A stretch of 64,000 bases of DNA from Sinorhizobium fredii NGR234 (GCF_000018545.1 NC_012587.1:682001-746000), one strand, 5' to 3'; numbered from the stretch's first letter, positions 46,467 to 55,548 are shown. Program-made: numbers and translations. The notes: a model not told the origin generated them from the letters alone.

Positions 46467-47330
46467 ATGGCCTACGACAACCATCCACCCCAGGTAAGGT
46501 TCGCAATCTATGCCGTCCTCGTGGTCGCGGGCATCTTCTACTTTCTACCGATCTACGTGATGATTGCCACGTCGCTGAAATCCATGTCCGAAATCCGGGA
46601 CGGGAGCATCTTCGCACTTCCCGCGGCGCCCAGTATCGACGCTTGGGTTAGGGCCTGGACGTCGGCCTGCACGGGTCTGAACTGCACGGGCATCCGGGTC
46701 GGGTTCTGGAACTCGGTGTCGATTGTAACGCCTTCAGTAATCGTCTCCATCTTCTTTGGCGCGCTGAACGGCTATGCCCTCAGCTTCTGGCGGCCAAGGG
46801 GCGGCGTTTGGCTGCTCTGTGGCCTGCTGCTTGGAGCTTTCATCCCCTACCAGATCTTTCTCTTCCCATTGACCAAGATCCTGGTGGCGGTCGGTCTGTT
46901 CAAGACCCTGACGGGCCTCGTGTTCGTCCATACTCTGTTCGGAATGCCAATAATGACGCTGCTGTTTCGGAACTATTTTGCCTCCGTTCCAAGCGATCTG
47001 TTCAATGCCGCAAGGGTCGATGGTGCAGGCTTCTTCGCCATCTTCTTCTTTGTAATGTTGCCGATGGCGACACCCATCGTAATCGTCGCCGTGATCATGC
47101 AAATCACGGCGATTTGGAATGATTTCTTGTTTGGCCTGGTTTTCGCAAATTCTGACCGCGTTCCAATGACCGTCCAGCTCAACAACATAGTCAATTCGAC
47201 GACGGGGGAGCGGGAATACAACGTGAACATGGCCGCAACCATTCTGACCTCGCTGGTTCCGGTCGCCGTGTATTTACTTTCCGGAAAATACTTCGTGCGC
47301 GGCATCGCCGCTGGCGCGGTGAAAGGCTGA
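46467..47330 (+). CDS. Sugar ABC transporter permease (MalG-like)
   Basis: 287 aa, one base after the MalF-like gene. Six membrane segments; EAA-type loop LFNAARVDGAGFFAIFFFVMLPMATP near residue 175. It forms the heteromeric channel with the preceding permease. Confidence 0.94.
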   Translation: MAYDNHPPQVRFAIYAVLVVAGIFYFLPIYVMIATSLKSMSEIRDGSIFALPAAPSIDAWVRAWTSACTGLNCTGIRVGFWNSVSIVTPSVIVSIFFGALNGYALSFWRPRGGVWLLCGLLLGAFIPYQIFLFPLTKILVAVGLFKTLTGLVFVHTLFGMPIMTLLFRNYFASVPSDLFNAARVDGAGFFAIFFFVMLPMATPIVIVAVIMQITAIWNDFLFGLVFANSDRVPMTVQLNNIVNSTTGEREYNVNMAATILTSLVPVAVYLLSGKYFVRGIAAGAVKG

Positions 47331-47333
47331 ATC

Positions 47334-48401
47334 ATGACCAAGAACGTCTCTGTGAAGAAACTAAACATCGGCTATGGCGCCTACACGATCGTTAAGGACC
47401 TGGACCTCGATATTGCGGCGGGCGAGTTTCTGGTGTTGCTCGGCCCTTCGGGCTGCGGCAAGTCTACATTACTATCAGCCTTTGCCGGCCTCGCCCCGGT
47501 GCAAAGCGGCGCCATCCACTTCGGAGACCGCGACGTGACACGCCTTGCCCCAAAGGATCGAGGCGTGGGCATGGTCTTTCAGTCCTACGCGCTCTATCCG
47601 ACCATGTCGGTGCGCAGGAACATCAGTTTCGGAATGAAGATGGCCGGAATCAGGGCGGCTGAACGCGAGCGCAAGGTCAACGAGGTGGCGGACTTCCTGC
47701 AGATTTCCGCCCTGCTCGACCGCAAGCCTTCGCAACTCTCCGGCGGACAGAGGCAGAGGGTGGCGATCGGTAGGGCGCTTGCACGCGATGCCGACATCTA
47801 TCTGTTCGACGAGCCGCTATCGAACCTCGACGCCAAGCTACGCACCGAGCTGCGGTACGAGATCCGGCGGCTGCACTCGGAACTTGGCTCGACGATGATC
47901 TACGTAACGCACGACCAAATCGAAGCGATGACGCTGGCAACCCGGATTGCGGTCATGAAGTCGGGCGTGATTCAGCAGTTGGATCGCCCAAACGAAATTT
48001 ATCTGCGGCCAGCAAATCTTTTCGTAGCGGGTTTCGTCGGGTCACCGGCGATGAACTTGATCAAGGGGCGGATCGACAGGGCGGCCGGAGGGGGCTCGAT
48101 CTTCGTTTCAGCCGGCTTCAGTCTGGAGCTGAAGGCCAGGTATCAGTCGCAAGAGGCGATTTTGGGCGTCAGACCCGAACAGTTCGTAAGTCGCGATGGC
48201 CCCATCAAGGGCAAGATTGAAATGACTGAGGACATGGGGCCCGATGCGCTTTTCTGGTTGACGGTCGGTGGCCAGCGGCTGTCCATCCGGTCCAGTTCCT
48301 CATCGCTGCCCCAGCCCGGCTCGGAGTTTAGCGCAAACGTGGACCAGGACGTGATTTCGCTCTTTTCTGCGGAAAGCGGAGTGAGGCTTGCCGCCGCCTG
48401 A
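47334..48401 (+). CDS. Sugar ABC transporter ATP-binding protein (MalK/UgpC family)
   Basis: 355 aa. Walker A GPSGCGKST near residue 40, signature LSGGQRQRVAIGRAL, Walker B YLFDEPLSNLDA, switch His in VTHDQIEAMT. The C-terminal part (from about 235) is the OB-fold regulatory domain of MalK-type subunits. Three bases after the second permease. Such ATPases can serve several importers. Confidence 0.95.
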   Translation: MTKNVSVKKLNIGYGAYTIVKDLDLDIAAGEFLVLLGPSGCGKSTLLSAFAGLAPVQSGAIHFGDRDVTRLAPKDRGVGMVFQSYALYPTMSVRRNISFGMKMAGIRAAERERKVNEVADFLQISALLDRKPSQLSGGQRQRVAIGRALARDADIYLFDEPLSNLDAKLRTELRYEIRRLHSELGSTMIYVTHDQIEAMTLATRIAVMKSGVIQQLDRPNEIYLRPANLFVAGFVGSPAMNLIKGRIDRAAGGGSIFVSAGFSLELKARYQSQEAILGVRPEQFVSRDGPIKGKIEMTEDMGPDALFWLTVGGQRLSIRSSSSSLPQPGSEFSANVDQDVISLFSAESGVRLAAA

Positions 48402-48709
48402 ACGCCGCGTCCATACCGTCAAAGGATCATGCTCGGGCCCAAGAGGCTAATGAATCATGCGTCGCAGGAGACCGGCTTGGCGAGTTAGCACCGCGCGGAC
48501 CAACGCCACCTTCGCCTACGAGGTGCTCTCATGGCTAAAGGGATCACGAGGCTGTGTCGTGCGCAGTGATCGCGAATTCCGGTTCGGTTGTAGGGTGCTA
48601 ACGGAAACTACGATTGGTGGGCAGCGCGAGGAGCAGCTCAGGCCGTTGTTTGCAAATCGCAAGTCCCCCAGACGGCGTAGCTGCCTGAAGTAACGAGAAG
48701 GATACGAAG
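48402..48709. other. Gap between importer ATPase and beta-glucosidase
   Basis: 308 bases. No convincing gene, terminator or operator copy seen. AACGAGAAGGAT immediately before the next ATG supplies its ribosome site. Confidence 0.4.
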
Positions 48710-51154
48710 ATGATAGACGTTAAGACGCTCCTCGACGAGATGACCTTGGCCGAGCAGGTATCGCTACTTTCAGGAGACTCGTTCTGGTCTCTGCCATGCA
48801 TTCAACGGCTCGGGATCGGCACATTGCGCCTCACCGACGGTCCAAACGGCGCGCGCGGTGCGGGTTCACTGATCGGCGGCGTGTCTGCAGCGGCCTTTCC
48901 GGTCGGTATCGCCTTGGGCGCGACTTGGAACCCTGGCCTGATGCGAGCGGTGGGGGAGGCGCTTGCGGAAGAGGTTCAGTCCAAGGGAGCCCATGTTTCA
49001 TTGGCCCCCACCATTAACATCCAACGCAGCGTCACCAATGGGCGGAACTTTGAATGCTATTCCGAGGATCCGGTGCTGACGGCTGAACTTGCCGTGGGCT
49101 TCATCGAAGGTATGCAGGCCAAGAAGGTCAGTGCCACGGTCAAGCATTTTGTCGGCAACGAATCCGAAATAGAGCGGACGACCATTTCCTCGGACATCGA
49201 CGAGCGCACCCTGCGCGAAGTGTACCTGGTGCCATTCGAGGCCGCGGTAAAGCGCGCGAAGACTTGGGCGGTGATGTCGTCGTACAACAAGCTGAATGGC
49301 ACCTATACGGCCGAGAACCACTGGCTCCTGACGGAGGTGCTGCGCGGCGATTGGGGCTTTGACGGCGTGGTGATGTCGGATTGGTTCGGCTCGCGCTCGA
49401 CCGCGCCGACGGTGAATGCGGGGCTGGATCTGGAGATGCCCGGCCCGAGCCGCGACCGGGGCGACAAGCTGTTGGCAGCCATCGAATCCGGCGAGGTGAG
49501 TGTCGAGACGATCCGCGACTGCGTGCAGAACATTCTGACGCTCATGGTGCGCACGGGTGCCATCGACGATCACCGCGAACTCAAGGAGCGCGCCGACGAC
49601 CGGCCGGAACACCGGGCTCTGATCCGGCGAGCGGGGGCCGAAAGCGCGGTGCTGCTGCAGAACGACGGGATTTTGCCGCTGCCGCAGCAAGGAACGGTCG
49701 CGGTGATCGGGCCCAACGCCAAGGCCGCGCAGATCATGGGCGGCGGCTCGGCACAGCTCAATCCCCACTACACCGTCAGCCCCTGGCAGGGATTGGCTGG
49801 TGCGATTGGCGAAGCGAACCTGCACTACGCCCAGGGTTGCACCAACCACCGGTTCGAGCCGCTGATCGAACATCCCACCACATTCGAATTCTTCCAGGGG
49901 CGCGAGCTTCTCGGCGACCCGGTGAAGGTGGTCGAAGAGCCGTCGAGCCTCGGCGTCTGGCTGCCCCCGGTTGCGGACGGCCTGGTCGACCCGCATCACT
50001 TCTCGGCTCGAATGCGCACTCGGTTCACCGCAGCCGAAGACGGGATTCATCGTATCGGGCTGACTTCGGCCGGACTCGGGCGGGTCTATGTGGACGGCGA
50101 ACTGGTGGTCGATGCCTGGACCTGCTGGACCCGCGGCACCACGTTCTTCGAAGAGGGTTGCGAGGAGGTCGTGGGCGAGATCACGCTCGAAGCTGGTCGC
50201 ACCTACGAGATCGTAGCCGAATATGTGCGGCACGACCATGTCAACCTCTATATCGCCGCCATTCGCGTGGGCATCGGCAAGGTTTCGGCCGAAGCGGAGA
50301 TTTCCGAAGCAGCGGCCGTGGCGGCAAAGGCCGACCGGGCGGTCGTCTTCGTCGGGCGGACGAGCGACTGGGATACCGAAGGGTCCGACCTTCGCGACAT
50401 CGCGCTTCCGGGCTTGCAGGACCGGCTGGTCGACGCGGTGATCGCTGCCAATCCGAATACGGTCGTCGTGCTGCAGACGGGCGGGCCGGTGGAAATGCCC
50501 TGGTTGTCCAAGGCGCGCGCCGTTCTGCAATGCTGGTATCCCGGACAGGAGGCCGGCAATGCCATCGCCGACGTGCTGCTGGGCAAGGCCGAACCCTCGG
50601 GCCGGCTGGCGCAGTCCTTTCCCGCGCGTTGGCTGGACAATCCGACCCAGTCCGACGATCCGGAAGTCTATCCCGGCAAGAACGGCCATGTGCGCTACGA
50701 CGAGGGCGTTTTCGTCGGCTATCGTCACTATGACCGCGCCGGCACTAAACCGCTGTTCCCGTTTGGACACGGGCTTGGGTATACGAGTTTTGCGATTGCC
50801 GATCTGACGGTCGGTACGCCAGACGGTGCCGGGTCAGTGACAGTGGCGCTGAAGCTGACCAATACTGGCGAGCGCGCGGGGGCGACCGTGGTGCAAATCT
50901 ATGTGAGTGATACCGAGGCGTCGTTGCCCCGTCCGGTCAAGGAGTTGAAGGCATTCGCCAAGGTCGCCTTGGAACGAGGCGAGAGTCGGCGGGTGACATT
51001 CACGCTGGACGCCCGGGCCTTTGCCTTCTTCGATGCCGCCGAGCGCTGTTGGCGGATCGAGGGTGGCGAGTTCACGGTGATGGCCGGTCTCTCGGCAGGC
51101 GACATTCGCTTGGCCGCCACCGTCACTCAGGCGTCCGCCACCATGCCACGCTAA
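48710..51154 (+). CDS. Glycoside hydrolase family 3 beta-glucosidase with PA14 domain
   Basis: 814 aa. The N-terminal barrel (to about 300) has LTDGPNGARG, HFVGNESE and the nucleophile Asp in FDGVVMSDWFG. The C-terminal sandwich starts near ESAVLLQNDGILPL and is interrupted at about 385-530 by a PA14-type module (RTRFTAAEDGIHRIGLTSAG, then VYVDGELVVDA). A fibronectin-like domain ends the protein. No signal peptide, so it acts in the cytoplasm on imported glycosides, releasing glucose. Same strand as the CUT1 importer, 308 bases downstream. Confidence 0.94.
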   Translation: MIDVKTLLDEMTLAEQVSLLSGDSFWSLPCIQRLGIGTLRLTDGPNGARGAGSLIGGVSAAAFPVGIALGATWNPGLMRAVGEALAEEVQSKGAHVSLAPTINIQRSVTNGRNFECYSEDPVLTAELAVGFIEGMQAKKVSATVKHFVGNESEIERTTISSDIDERTLREVYLVPFEAAVKRAKTWAVMSSYNKLNGTYTAENHWLLTEVLRGDWGFDGVVMSDWFGSRSTAPTVNAGLDLEMPGPSRDRGDKLLAAIESGEVSVETIRDCVQNILTLMVRTGAIDDHRELKERADDRPEHRALIRRAGAESAVLLQNDGILPLPQQGTVAVIGPNAKAAQIMGGGSAQLNPHYTVSPWQGLAGAIGEANLHYAQGCTNHRFEPLIEHPTTFEFFQGRELLGDPVKVVEEPSSLGVWLPPVADGLVDPHHFSARMRTRFTAAEDGIHRIGLTSAGLGRVYVDGELVVDAWTCWTRGTTFFEEGCEEVVGEITLEAGRTYEIVAEYVRHDHVNLYIAAIRVGIGKVSAEAEISEAAAVAAKADRAVVFVGRTSDWDTEGSDLRDIALPGLQDRLVDAVIAANPNTVVVLQTGGPVEMPWLSKARAVLQCWYPGQEAGNAIADVLLGKAEPSGRLAQSFPARWLDNPTQSDDPEVYPGKNGHVRYDEGVFVGYRHYDRAGTKPLFPFGHGLGYTSFAIADLTVGTPDGAGSVTVALKLTNTGERAGATVVQIYVSDTEASLPRPVKELKAFAKVALERGESRRVTFTLDARAFAFFDAAERCWRIEGGEFTVMAGLSAGDIRLAATVTQASATMPR

Positions 51155-51346
51155 ACGCAGCGCGAGCGGCCCCGGCGGGGCTGTGGCAAACTATGTTGAC
51201 GGATGGAGAGATCCGCTACTTCGGCGGGTCGAGACATCGGATGCCGGCATACGCCGCATAATCCAGCCGATCACCGCGGATCTGGTTGCATGTGCGATGC
51301 GTTCACTATCTCCTCCCAAGAAAGATAAAATGCTTTGATAACTGGA

Positions 51347-51598
51347 CTAGGCGATGATCCTTCGCGCCTCCGCTGTTGAAGCCACTCTTCCTCCGGCAGC
51401 TTCGATCGCCGTCGTCGCCGCCTCCACCAAGGCGAGGTTTCCCGTTTCCGAGCCGCGTTCGAAATCTGACCCGCTCGGACGTGTCCCCCCAACGCGAAAA
51501 CGTCCGCCAGCCTTGCTGGACGCAATTGCCTCCGAGACGATTTCATCCGCGGCGACTGGATTCTTGGGCTGGCGCTTACGGGTCCCTGGTCCGCTCAT
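51347..51598 (-). CDS. Hypothetical 83-aa protein or gene tail after the ApnO-like gene
   Basis: Same strand as and 38 bases downstream of the ApnO-like gene, with an AGGA before the ATG. The sequence (MSGPGTRKRQPKNPVAADEI..., ending AEARRIIA) is not recognised; its second half looks like the helix-rich C-terminus of a longer enzyme. Weak ribosome site and short length leave open that it is not translated. Confidence 0.35.
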   Translation of the reverse strand: MSGPGTRKRQPKNPVAADEIVSEAIASSKAGGRFRVGGTRPSGSDFERGSETGNLALVEAATTAIEAAGGRVASTAEARRIIA

Positions 51599-51636
51599 AG
51601 ATCCTGCGGCGCCGATTTCGAACAAAAAAGGAGTCG

Positions 51637-52464
51637 TCAGGTGATGCGCCGGATGCTGTCCGCGATTTCCTTGGGTTCGAATACTTTCTTCCAGTCGTCC
51701 TTCATCAGAGCAGGGATGCCAAATTCGATCGCCTTGTTGCACGCGTCTGAGAAGACGCCAGGCGTTTCCTCGAAAATGACCGCGCCCAGGACGTTCAGGT
51801 GGCCGAGCAGGAAATCCCGAGCCGCTTCCTTCGGGACTCCCCGCGCGACGCATTCGTCCATGGCCTGGCGCATGACGACAAGGAGCGAGGCGCAGACGGT
51901 TTCCGACAGGCCGGGTTCGAGCAAGGCGATTTGTTCAACCGTGACCCGGTGCGATCGCATGACAGGTGCCCAGATCACTTTGGCTATCTCTTCCCCAAGA
52001 GCATAGTGCTCTTCGGGGCCTTGCATCAGCGCGGAGACTATGTGCTGCTTGGCCGCCACCCCTCCGAAGAAATCGCGCTTCGCGTGCGGGTCCGTCTCGT
52101 CGTTGAAGATCGGAGGATGGCATGGATGGGTGACGAAGTATGTGAGGTCCGGACGATCCGGCAGGTGTCCGGCCGCCGGAGCCGCGGCGTCGAGCGCGAT
52201 CACCATCGTGCCCGGCCGGAGTTTCGCCTCAATGCTCGAGGCCACTTTGCCTATTGCCGTGTCCGGGACGGCCAATATGACCACGTCGACGCCGTCAAGT
52301 GCCTGATCGACATCAACGGTGCCGATGCCAAGCTCTCTCTCAAGGCGAGCCTTGCCCCCGGCGCTCACCTCGACGTGGCGAACGTCGAACCGCGAGCCCT
52401 TGAGATTTTTCGTCAGGCGGCATCCCATTTTTCCACCAGCCCCGAACAGCGCAACCGCAGTCAT
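51637..52464 (-). CDS. ApnO-like oxidoreductase (6-phosphogluconate dehydrogenase-like superfamily)
   Basis: 275 aa. An N-terminal Rossmann domain opens ALFGAGGKMGCRLTKNL, with VVILAVPDTAIGKVA further on; a conserved THPCHPPIFNDE follows near residue 110, then a helical C-terminal domain of the PGDH_C type (PF16896). Members of this family include D-apionate oxidoisomerase (ApnO), which oxidises D-apionate and shifts a carbon group to give 3-oxo-isoapionate, the substrate of OiaK-type DUF1537 kinases. Both a DUF1537 kinase and an RLP are in the window. GGAGGAGTTC precedes the ATG, and an operator lies 17 bases upstream. Confidence 0.85.
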   Translation of the reverse strand: MTAVALFGAGGKMGCRLTKNLKGSRFDVRHVEVSAGGKARLERELGIGTVDVDQALDGVDVVILAVPDTAIGKVASSIEAKLRPGTMVIALDAAAPAAGHLPDRPDLTYFVTHPCHPPIFNDETDPHAKRDFFGGVAAKQHIVSALMQGPEEHYALGEEIAKVIWAPVMRSHRVTVEQIALLEPGLSETVCASLLVVMRQAMDECVARGVPKEAARDFLLGHLNVLGAVIFEETPGVFSDACNKAIEFGIPALMKDDWKKVFEPKEIADSIRRIT

Positions 52465-52481
52465 GAACTCCTCCTGATTCG

Positions 52482-52499
52482 AGGTATGAGGTAGTACCT
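52482..52499. promoter_or_regulatory. GntR/FadR-type operator copy 7 (ApnO-like gene)
   Basis: AGGTATGAGGTAGTACCT, matching the consensus at every fixed position, 17 bases upstream of the ApnO-like ATG. It ties this distant gene to the RLP operon regulon. Confidence 0.75.
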
Positions 52500-53089
52500 T
52501 GTTGCGTGAAGTTCTTAACCCGAGCTGGCATGATCAGTCAATCATGGTGACCCGATCAGCCTGGCGGAGAATCACTCACTGGCGATTGAGGCGAATGACC
52601 AGCTGGCCGAGTTCTGCGCTGGGGTTTTCTTGAAAGCGCCCAGCCTACACTAAACGCTTCTGCTGCCCTCGGGGTAGTTGATGACAGCCGCCTCCAATCC
52701 AATCTTGCTCGGATCGAGGAGGCTTTCGCCGTTCCTATCGGCTGTGCAACGAACAGAATCGCGGTGGAGCCACGTAATCTCGTATCCCTCGCAAAGCTTC
52801 AGGAACACGAGGTCATTCATCATCCAGCCGCAAGAAAACTTTCGTCAATCTCCACAAAAGCATAAACGAGTTCGCATCGTCCAACCCATCGCCGCCTAAC
52901 GTAGAGAGCACCTTTCCGGTCTTGCCAAAATTTGCAGACTTGGGTGGCGCCGTAATGAATCGCGAACTGCTCGGAGAGACCGCAGCTCCGGATCGGGCGG
53001 CGCGCCTAAGAGGTTCGACAGCGAGAATTGCTCTCCATAGTTCGCGACCACTCCCCGCCCTTGGGCTTATCATGGTGCGCAGGCGCGCG
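52500..53089. other. Intergenic region with one possible small ORF
   Basis: The minus strand at 52650-52823 can encode 57 residues starting MMNDLVFLKLCEGYEITWLH and ending YPEGSRSV. It is protein-like in composition but has no clear ribosome site and no recognised relative. The rest shows no gene. Confidence 0.35.
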
Positions 53090-53671
53090 TCATTCTTCTT
53101 CGACTGGACGAGAAGCTGACCAGGTGCTGAGCATGTATTCCATGATCTTGACCGCTTCGTTGAAGATCTGCTCGTTCTCTCCAGGGACCTTTTCGACTTC
53201 ATAGGCGCCGTCCCATAGGAAACCGGATTTGGACAGCAGTCGACCGATATCGTGTTTCGGATCGGGAAGGTCATCCTCCGGCAAGAGGTATTGGAGGACA
53301 CGCCGCCCCTCAAGGAGAGCCTCGAAACAGTCCTTGCCGAGTGCTTCGCGTTCTTCCAGATGGCGTAGCATGCCCTTGGGTCCGCCTCTCACATCATCGA
53401 GGTCAGTCATTGTCGACAAGGCATCCTCGATATGCTCGAGCATGTCATCGTAGTAGCCGAGCAGTTCGGAACGACGCTCCAATGCGACGGATGTCCCGCA
53501 TCCTTCGACGACATAGCGCCATTCGCTCGCATGGATGGCTTGCTGGATTTCCTCGATCGGAAGTCCACGCTCAGTATGCAAGTCGACGGCCTTTCGAAAC
53601 CCATTGTCGTCGCCGCTTTTTGATAGCGCGCGAAGCGCGGAGATACGATTTGGGTCATAGCTATTCGGCAT
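53090..53671 (-). CDS. Unknown protein, tandem paralogue B
   Basis: 193 aa, ATG 53671 with GGAGGTGACAG upstream, overlapping the preceding gene by 11 bases. Not recognised. It aligns with the 186-aa neighbour through I.ALRAL...., the GLPIEEIQQAIHASEWRYVV block, a helical middle, YLLPEDDLPDPKHDIGRLL and a C-terminal FLWDGAYEVE. Soluble, acidic, helical, no signal peptide. A pair arising by tandem duplication. Confidence 0.75.
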   Translation of the reverse strand: MPNSYDPNRISALRALSKSGDDNGFRKAVDLHTERGLPIEEIQQAIHASEWRYVVEGCGTSVALERRSELLGYYDDMLEHIEDALSTMTDLDDVRGGPKGMLRHLEEREALGKDCFEALLEGRRVLQYLLPEDDLPDPKHDIGRLLSKSGFLWDGAYEVEKVPGENEQIFNEAVKIMEYMLSTWSASRPVEEE

Positions 53672-54221
53672 CTGTCACCTCCGACTGCGAAACCCTGTTC
53701 CGTTGCGTAGATCGAAGCTTGGCCTGAGCTTCCCTCCACCGCCTGTCATGGTCGGCGGACCAGATTTCCGTCACCATGTCGCCGCCATTCCACTCGAACC
53801 CTGCCGTTTCCAGGCATCGCTCGATCGGGTCGTCCGGGGGTGCTTCACCCGGCAGGAGATATCGCGCTACGCGCACCGCAACGAGCTCGGCCGCGTATGC
53901 CAGACGCGCGACCTTTGTTCGAACCCTTGCCTGGGCGAACTGGTCTGAAAGTTCGGGCGCTTTCATATCCTGCACCCGAAGCTCTTTCGCAGCGACCTCA
54001 AGGTCGCGAACGGCGTCCTGGAATTCCGTCTCCAGCGCCTCAATGCGTGCCAAGGAAATGTCCCGGCCCGAATTCGTCACCAGAAAGCGCCATCCTGTTC
54101 CATGGATGGCCTCTTTCAGTTCGCTCAGCGGATGACCCGCAGCGACATGCGCCTTGATTTCATCGAGCCCCTCGTTCTTCAAAAGAAGAGCGAGGAGGCC
54201 GTTAATCCGTTCTTGATCCAT
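53661..54221 (-). CDS. Unknown protein, tandem paralogue A
   Basis: 186 aa from ATG 54221 with GGGA 7 bases upstream. Shares with paralogue B the order: N-terminal helical repeat-like region, HPLSELKEAIHGTGWRFLV, a long coiled-coil-like middle (IEALETEFQDAVRDLEVAAK), RYLLPGEAPPDDPIERCL and FEWNGGDMVTEIW. Function unknown. First of a minus-strand pair in the plasmid-type block. Confidence 0.72.
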   Translation of the reverse strand: MDQERINGLLALLLKNEGLDEIKAHVAAGHPLSELKEAIHGTGWRFLVTNSGRDISLARIEALETEFQDAVRDLEVAAKELRVQDMKAPELSDQFAQARVRTKVARLAYAAELVAVRVARYLLPGEAPPDDPIERCLETAGFEWNGGDMVTEIWSADHDRRWREAQAKLRSTQRNRVSQSEVTDAE

Positions 54222-54250
54222 TCGTCGTCCCTTAGAATGCATAGTGTTGG

Positions 54251-54628
54251 TTATGCGCCGAAGTACGGGGAGGTGACTTCGTGCGCGCCACTCAAAGAAG
54301 CAGCGGCCTCGCGCGCAGCCTTCAGGGCCTTTGCCAACGTCGGGTGTGCTTCATATGTCATCGCATCGTCGGCGATCGCGCGCACGTGCCACCAGCGGCG
54401 ATCCGGCTCTCGCCGACCCGTGCTGGTAATGTAGTCACCGCCGAATTCGACGACGTCGCCGGCCAGGACCGGATCGAGATCGACAATGTCGCCTGTGCTG
54501 CGGAGAAAATCGCGATCGCAGTTCGCAGCATTCTTCCCGCGCATAATCGCCGCCCAGTTGCGACCGCGCTTGTGATAGCAATGCGCGGGATTCTTGATTG
54601 AGCGGCAATCGAGTTCGATGGTTTTCAT
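54251..54628 (-). CDS. Unknown 125-aa protein
   Basis: Starts with ATGA overlap on the stop of the small basic protein upstream. It contains five Cys/His residues in the first 40 (ELDCRSIKNPAHCYHKRG, NCDRD), which could bind a metal, followed by a GDVVEFGGDYI stretch resembling a small beta barrel. Not assigned to a family. Confidence 0.65.
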   Translation of the reverse strand: MKTIELDCRSIKNPAHCYHKRGRNWAAIMRGKNAANCDRDFLRSTGDIVDLDPVLAGDVVEFGGDYITSTGRREPDRRWWHVRAIADDAMTYEAHPTLAKALKAAREAAASLSGAHEVTSPYFGA

Positions 54629-54816
54629 ACGGCTACCCTTTCCTTGCTGACTTCTCTTTCGATCAGGTTCGTGACGATCTCGCGGATCGTTGTTTCGCGT
54701 TGCGCCACAAGGATTTTGAGCGCAGTAAGCGTGTTTTTCGGGATGTTGATTGTCAGACGCGAGGCATGGCTTCGCCCTTCACGCGGACGCGTGTTATTCG
54801 TTGATTTCTTTTCCAT
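54625..54816 (-). CDS. Small basic protein, possible ribbon-helix-helix DNA-binding protein
   Basis: 63 aa from ATG 54816; an earlier in-frame ATG at 54864 would add 16 basic residues. The core RLTINIPKNTLTALKILVAQ followed by REIVTNLIERE has the strand-helix-helix pattern of CopG/ParD-type proteins. It is coupled to the 125-aa gene by ATGA. Could be an autoregulator or antitoxin-like protein. Confidence 0.6.
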   Translation of the reverse strand: MEKKSTNNTRPREGRSHASRLTINIPKNTLTALKILVAQRETTIREIVTNLIEREVSKERVAV

Positions 54817-54950
54817 TTTTCGGGAGGTCCTGCGTTGTGAGTAGGTGCCTTTATGCATCCTCACATATGATGCTCAGGGCGATTCTTGCGGTCGTCAAGA
54901 TGGAAAACGACGGTCGCGCGATTTTTTTCTCTTGGTGATCTCGTGCAGCT

Positions 54951-55370
54951 TTATGCTGCGACCCTGATGTCCTCGACCGACCTTTCCTTGATCTCCTCAG
55001 CGACTTTGGCCGACACCGTGATTGTCAACTTCTCGCGCTGCCGAGGGTAGACAGAAGTCCTGCTCGCGTCGACGAGCATCCAACCCTCCCTGGCGCGGAC
55101 GATCTGGAACATTGTGCCGGCCGCCGCATACTCGTACGCCTTGGCTCCCGGACCTCCGGAGATGAACTCCACGCGGCAACCAACCCGCAGCGCCTGCGGC
55201 AGGCGGGCGGCTTCGAGGCGGGCCTCGGCCATCTTTGCGGCGCGTTCTACGTCGAGCCTGTTGGCTACAAACTTCGACGCCCGGCCGTTGACCTGTGCGA
55301 GGATCGCGTCGACCTTGTCCTTTTCGGTGAGCTTGATGCCGTGTTTACCGATTTTCAGTTCATTTTTCAT
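54951..55370 (-). CDS. Unknown 139-aa protein
   Basis: Begins MKNELKIGKHGIKLTEKDKV, then a helical region (RAAKMAEARLEAARLPQAL) and a beta-rich part (GCRVEFISGG, TMFQIVRAREGWMLVDA). No signal peptide or membrane segment. Not recognised; typical of rhizobial plasmid accessory genes. Confidence 0.6.
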   Translation of the reverse strand: MKNELKIGKHGIKLTEKDKVDAILAQVNGRASKFVANRLDVERAAKMAEARLEAARLPQALRVGCRVEFISGGPGAKAYEYAAAGTMFQIVRAREGWMLVDASRTSVYPRQREKLTITVSAKVAEEIKERSVEDIRVAA

Positions 55371-55548
55371 GGGATGACCCGCTGTTTTGTTGGGTGAGGC
55401 GATTGCGTCTTTATCCCGCCGTTTTCATGCGGAGGAGAGGCGGTCGCTTAACGATTTCGATGATCGGGCCGTGTGGATGAGGCTGGCGGATTGCTGCAAA
55501 AGCCTCATCAAAACAGGTGGGAATTTCGACCAGCTACGGTGGCGCGCG

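Noticed and set aside
48998..50770. 590-aa open frame antisense to the beta-glucosidase
   Set aside because: Fully contained in a confident GH3 gene of high GC; composition is low-complexity His/Arg/Gly-rich with no domain, a mirror of codon bias.
51354..51644. 96-aa plus-strand frame opposite the tail gene
   Set aside because: No ribosome site, antisense to the ApnO-like transcription unit, no domain.
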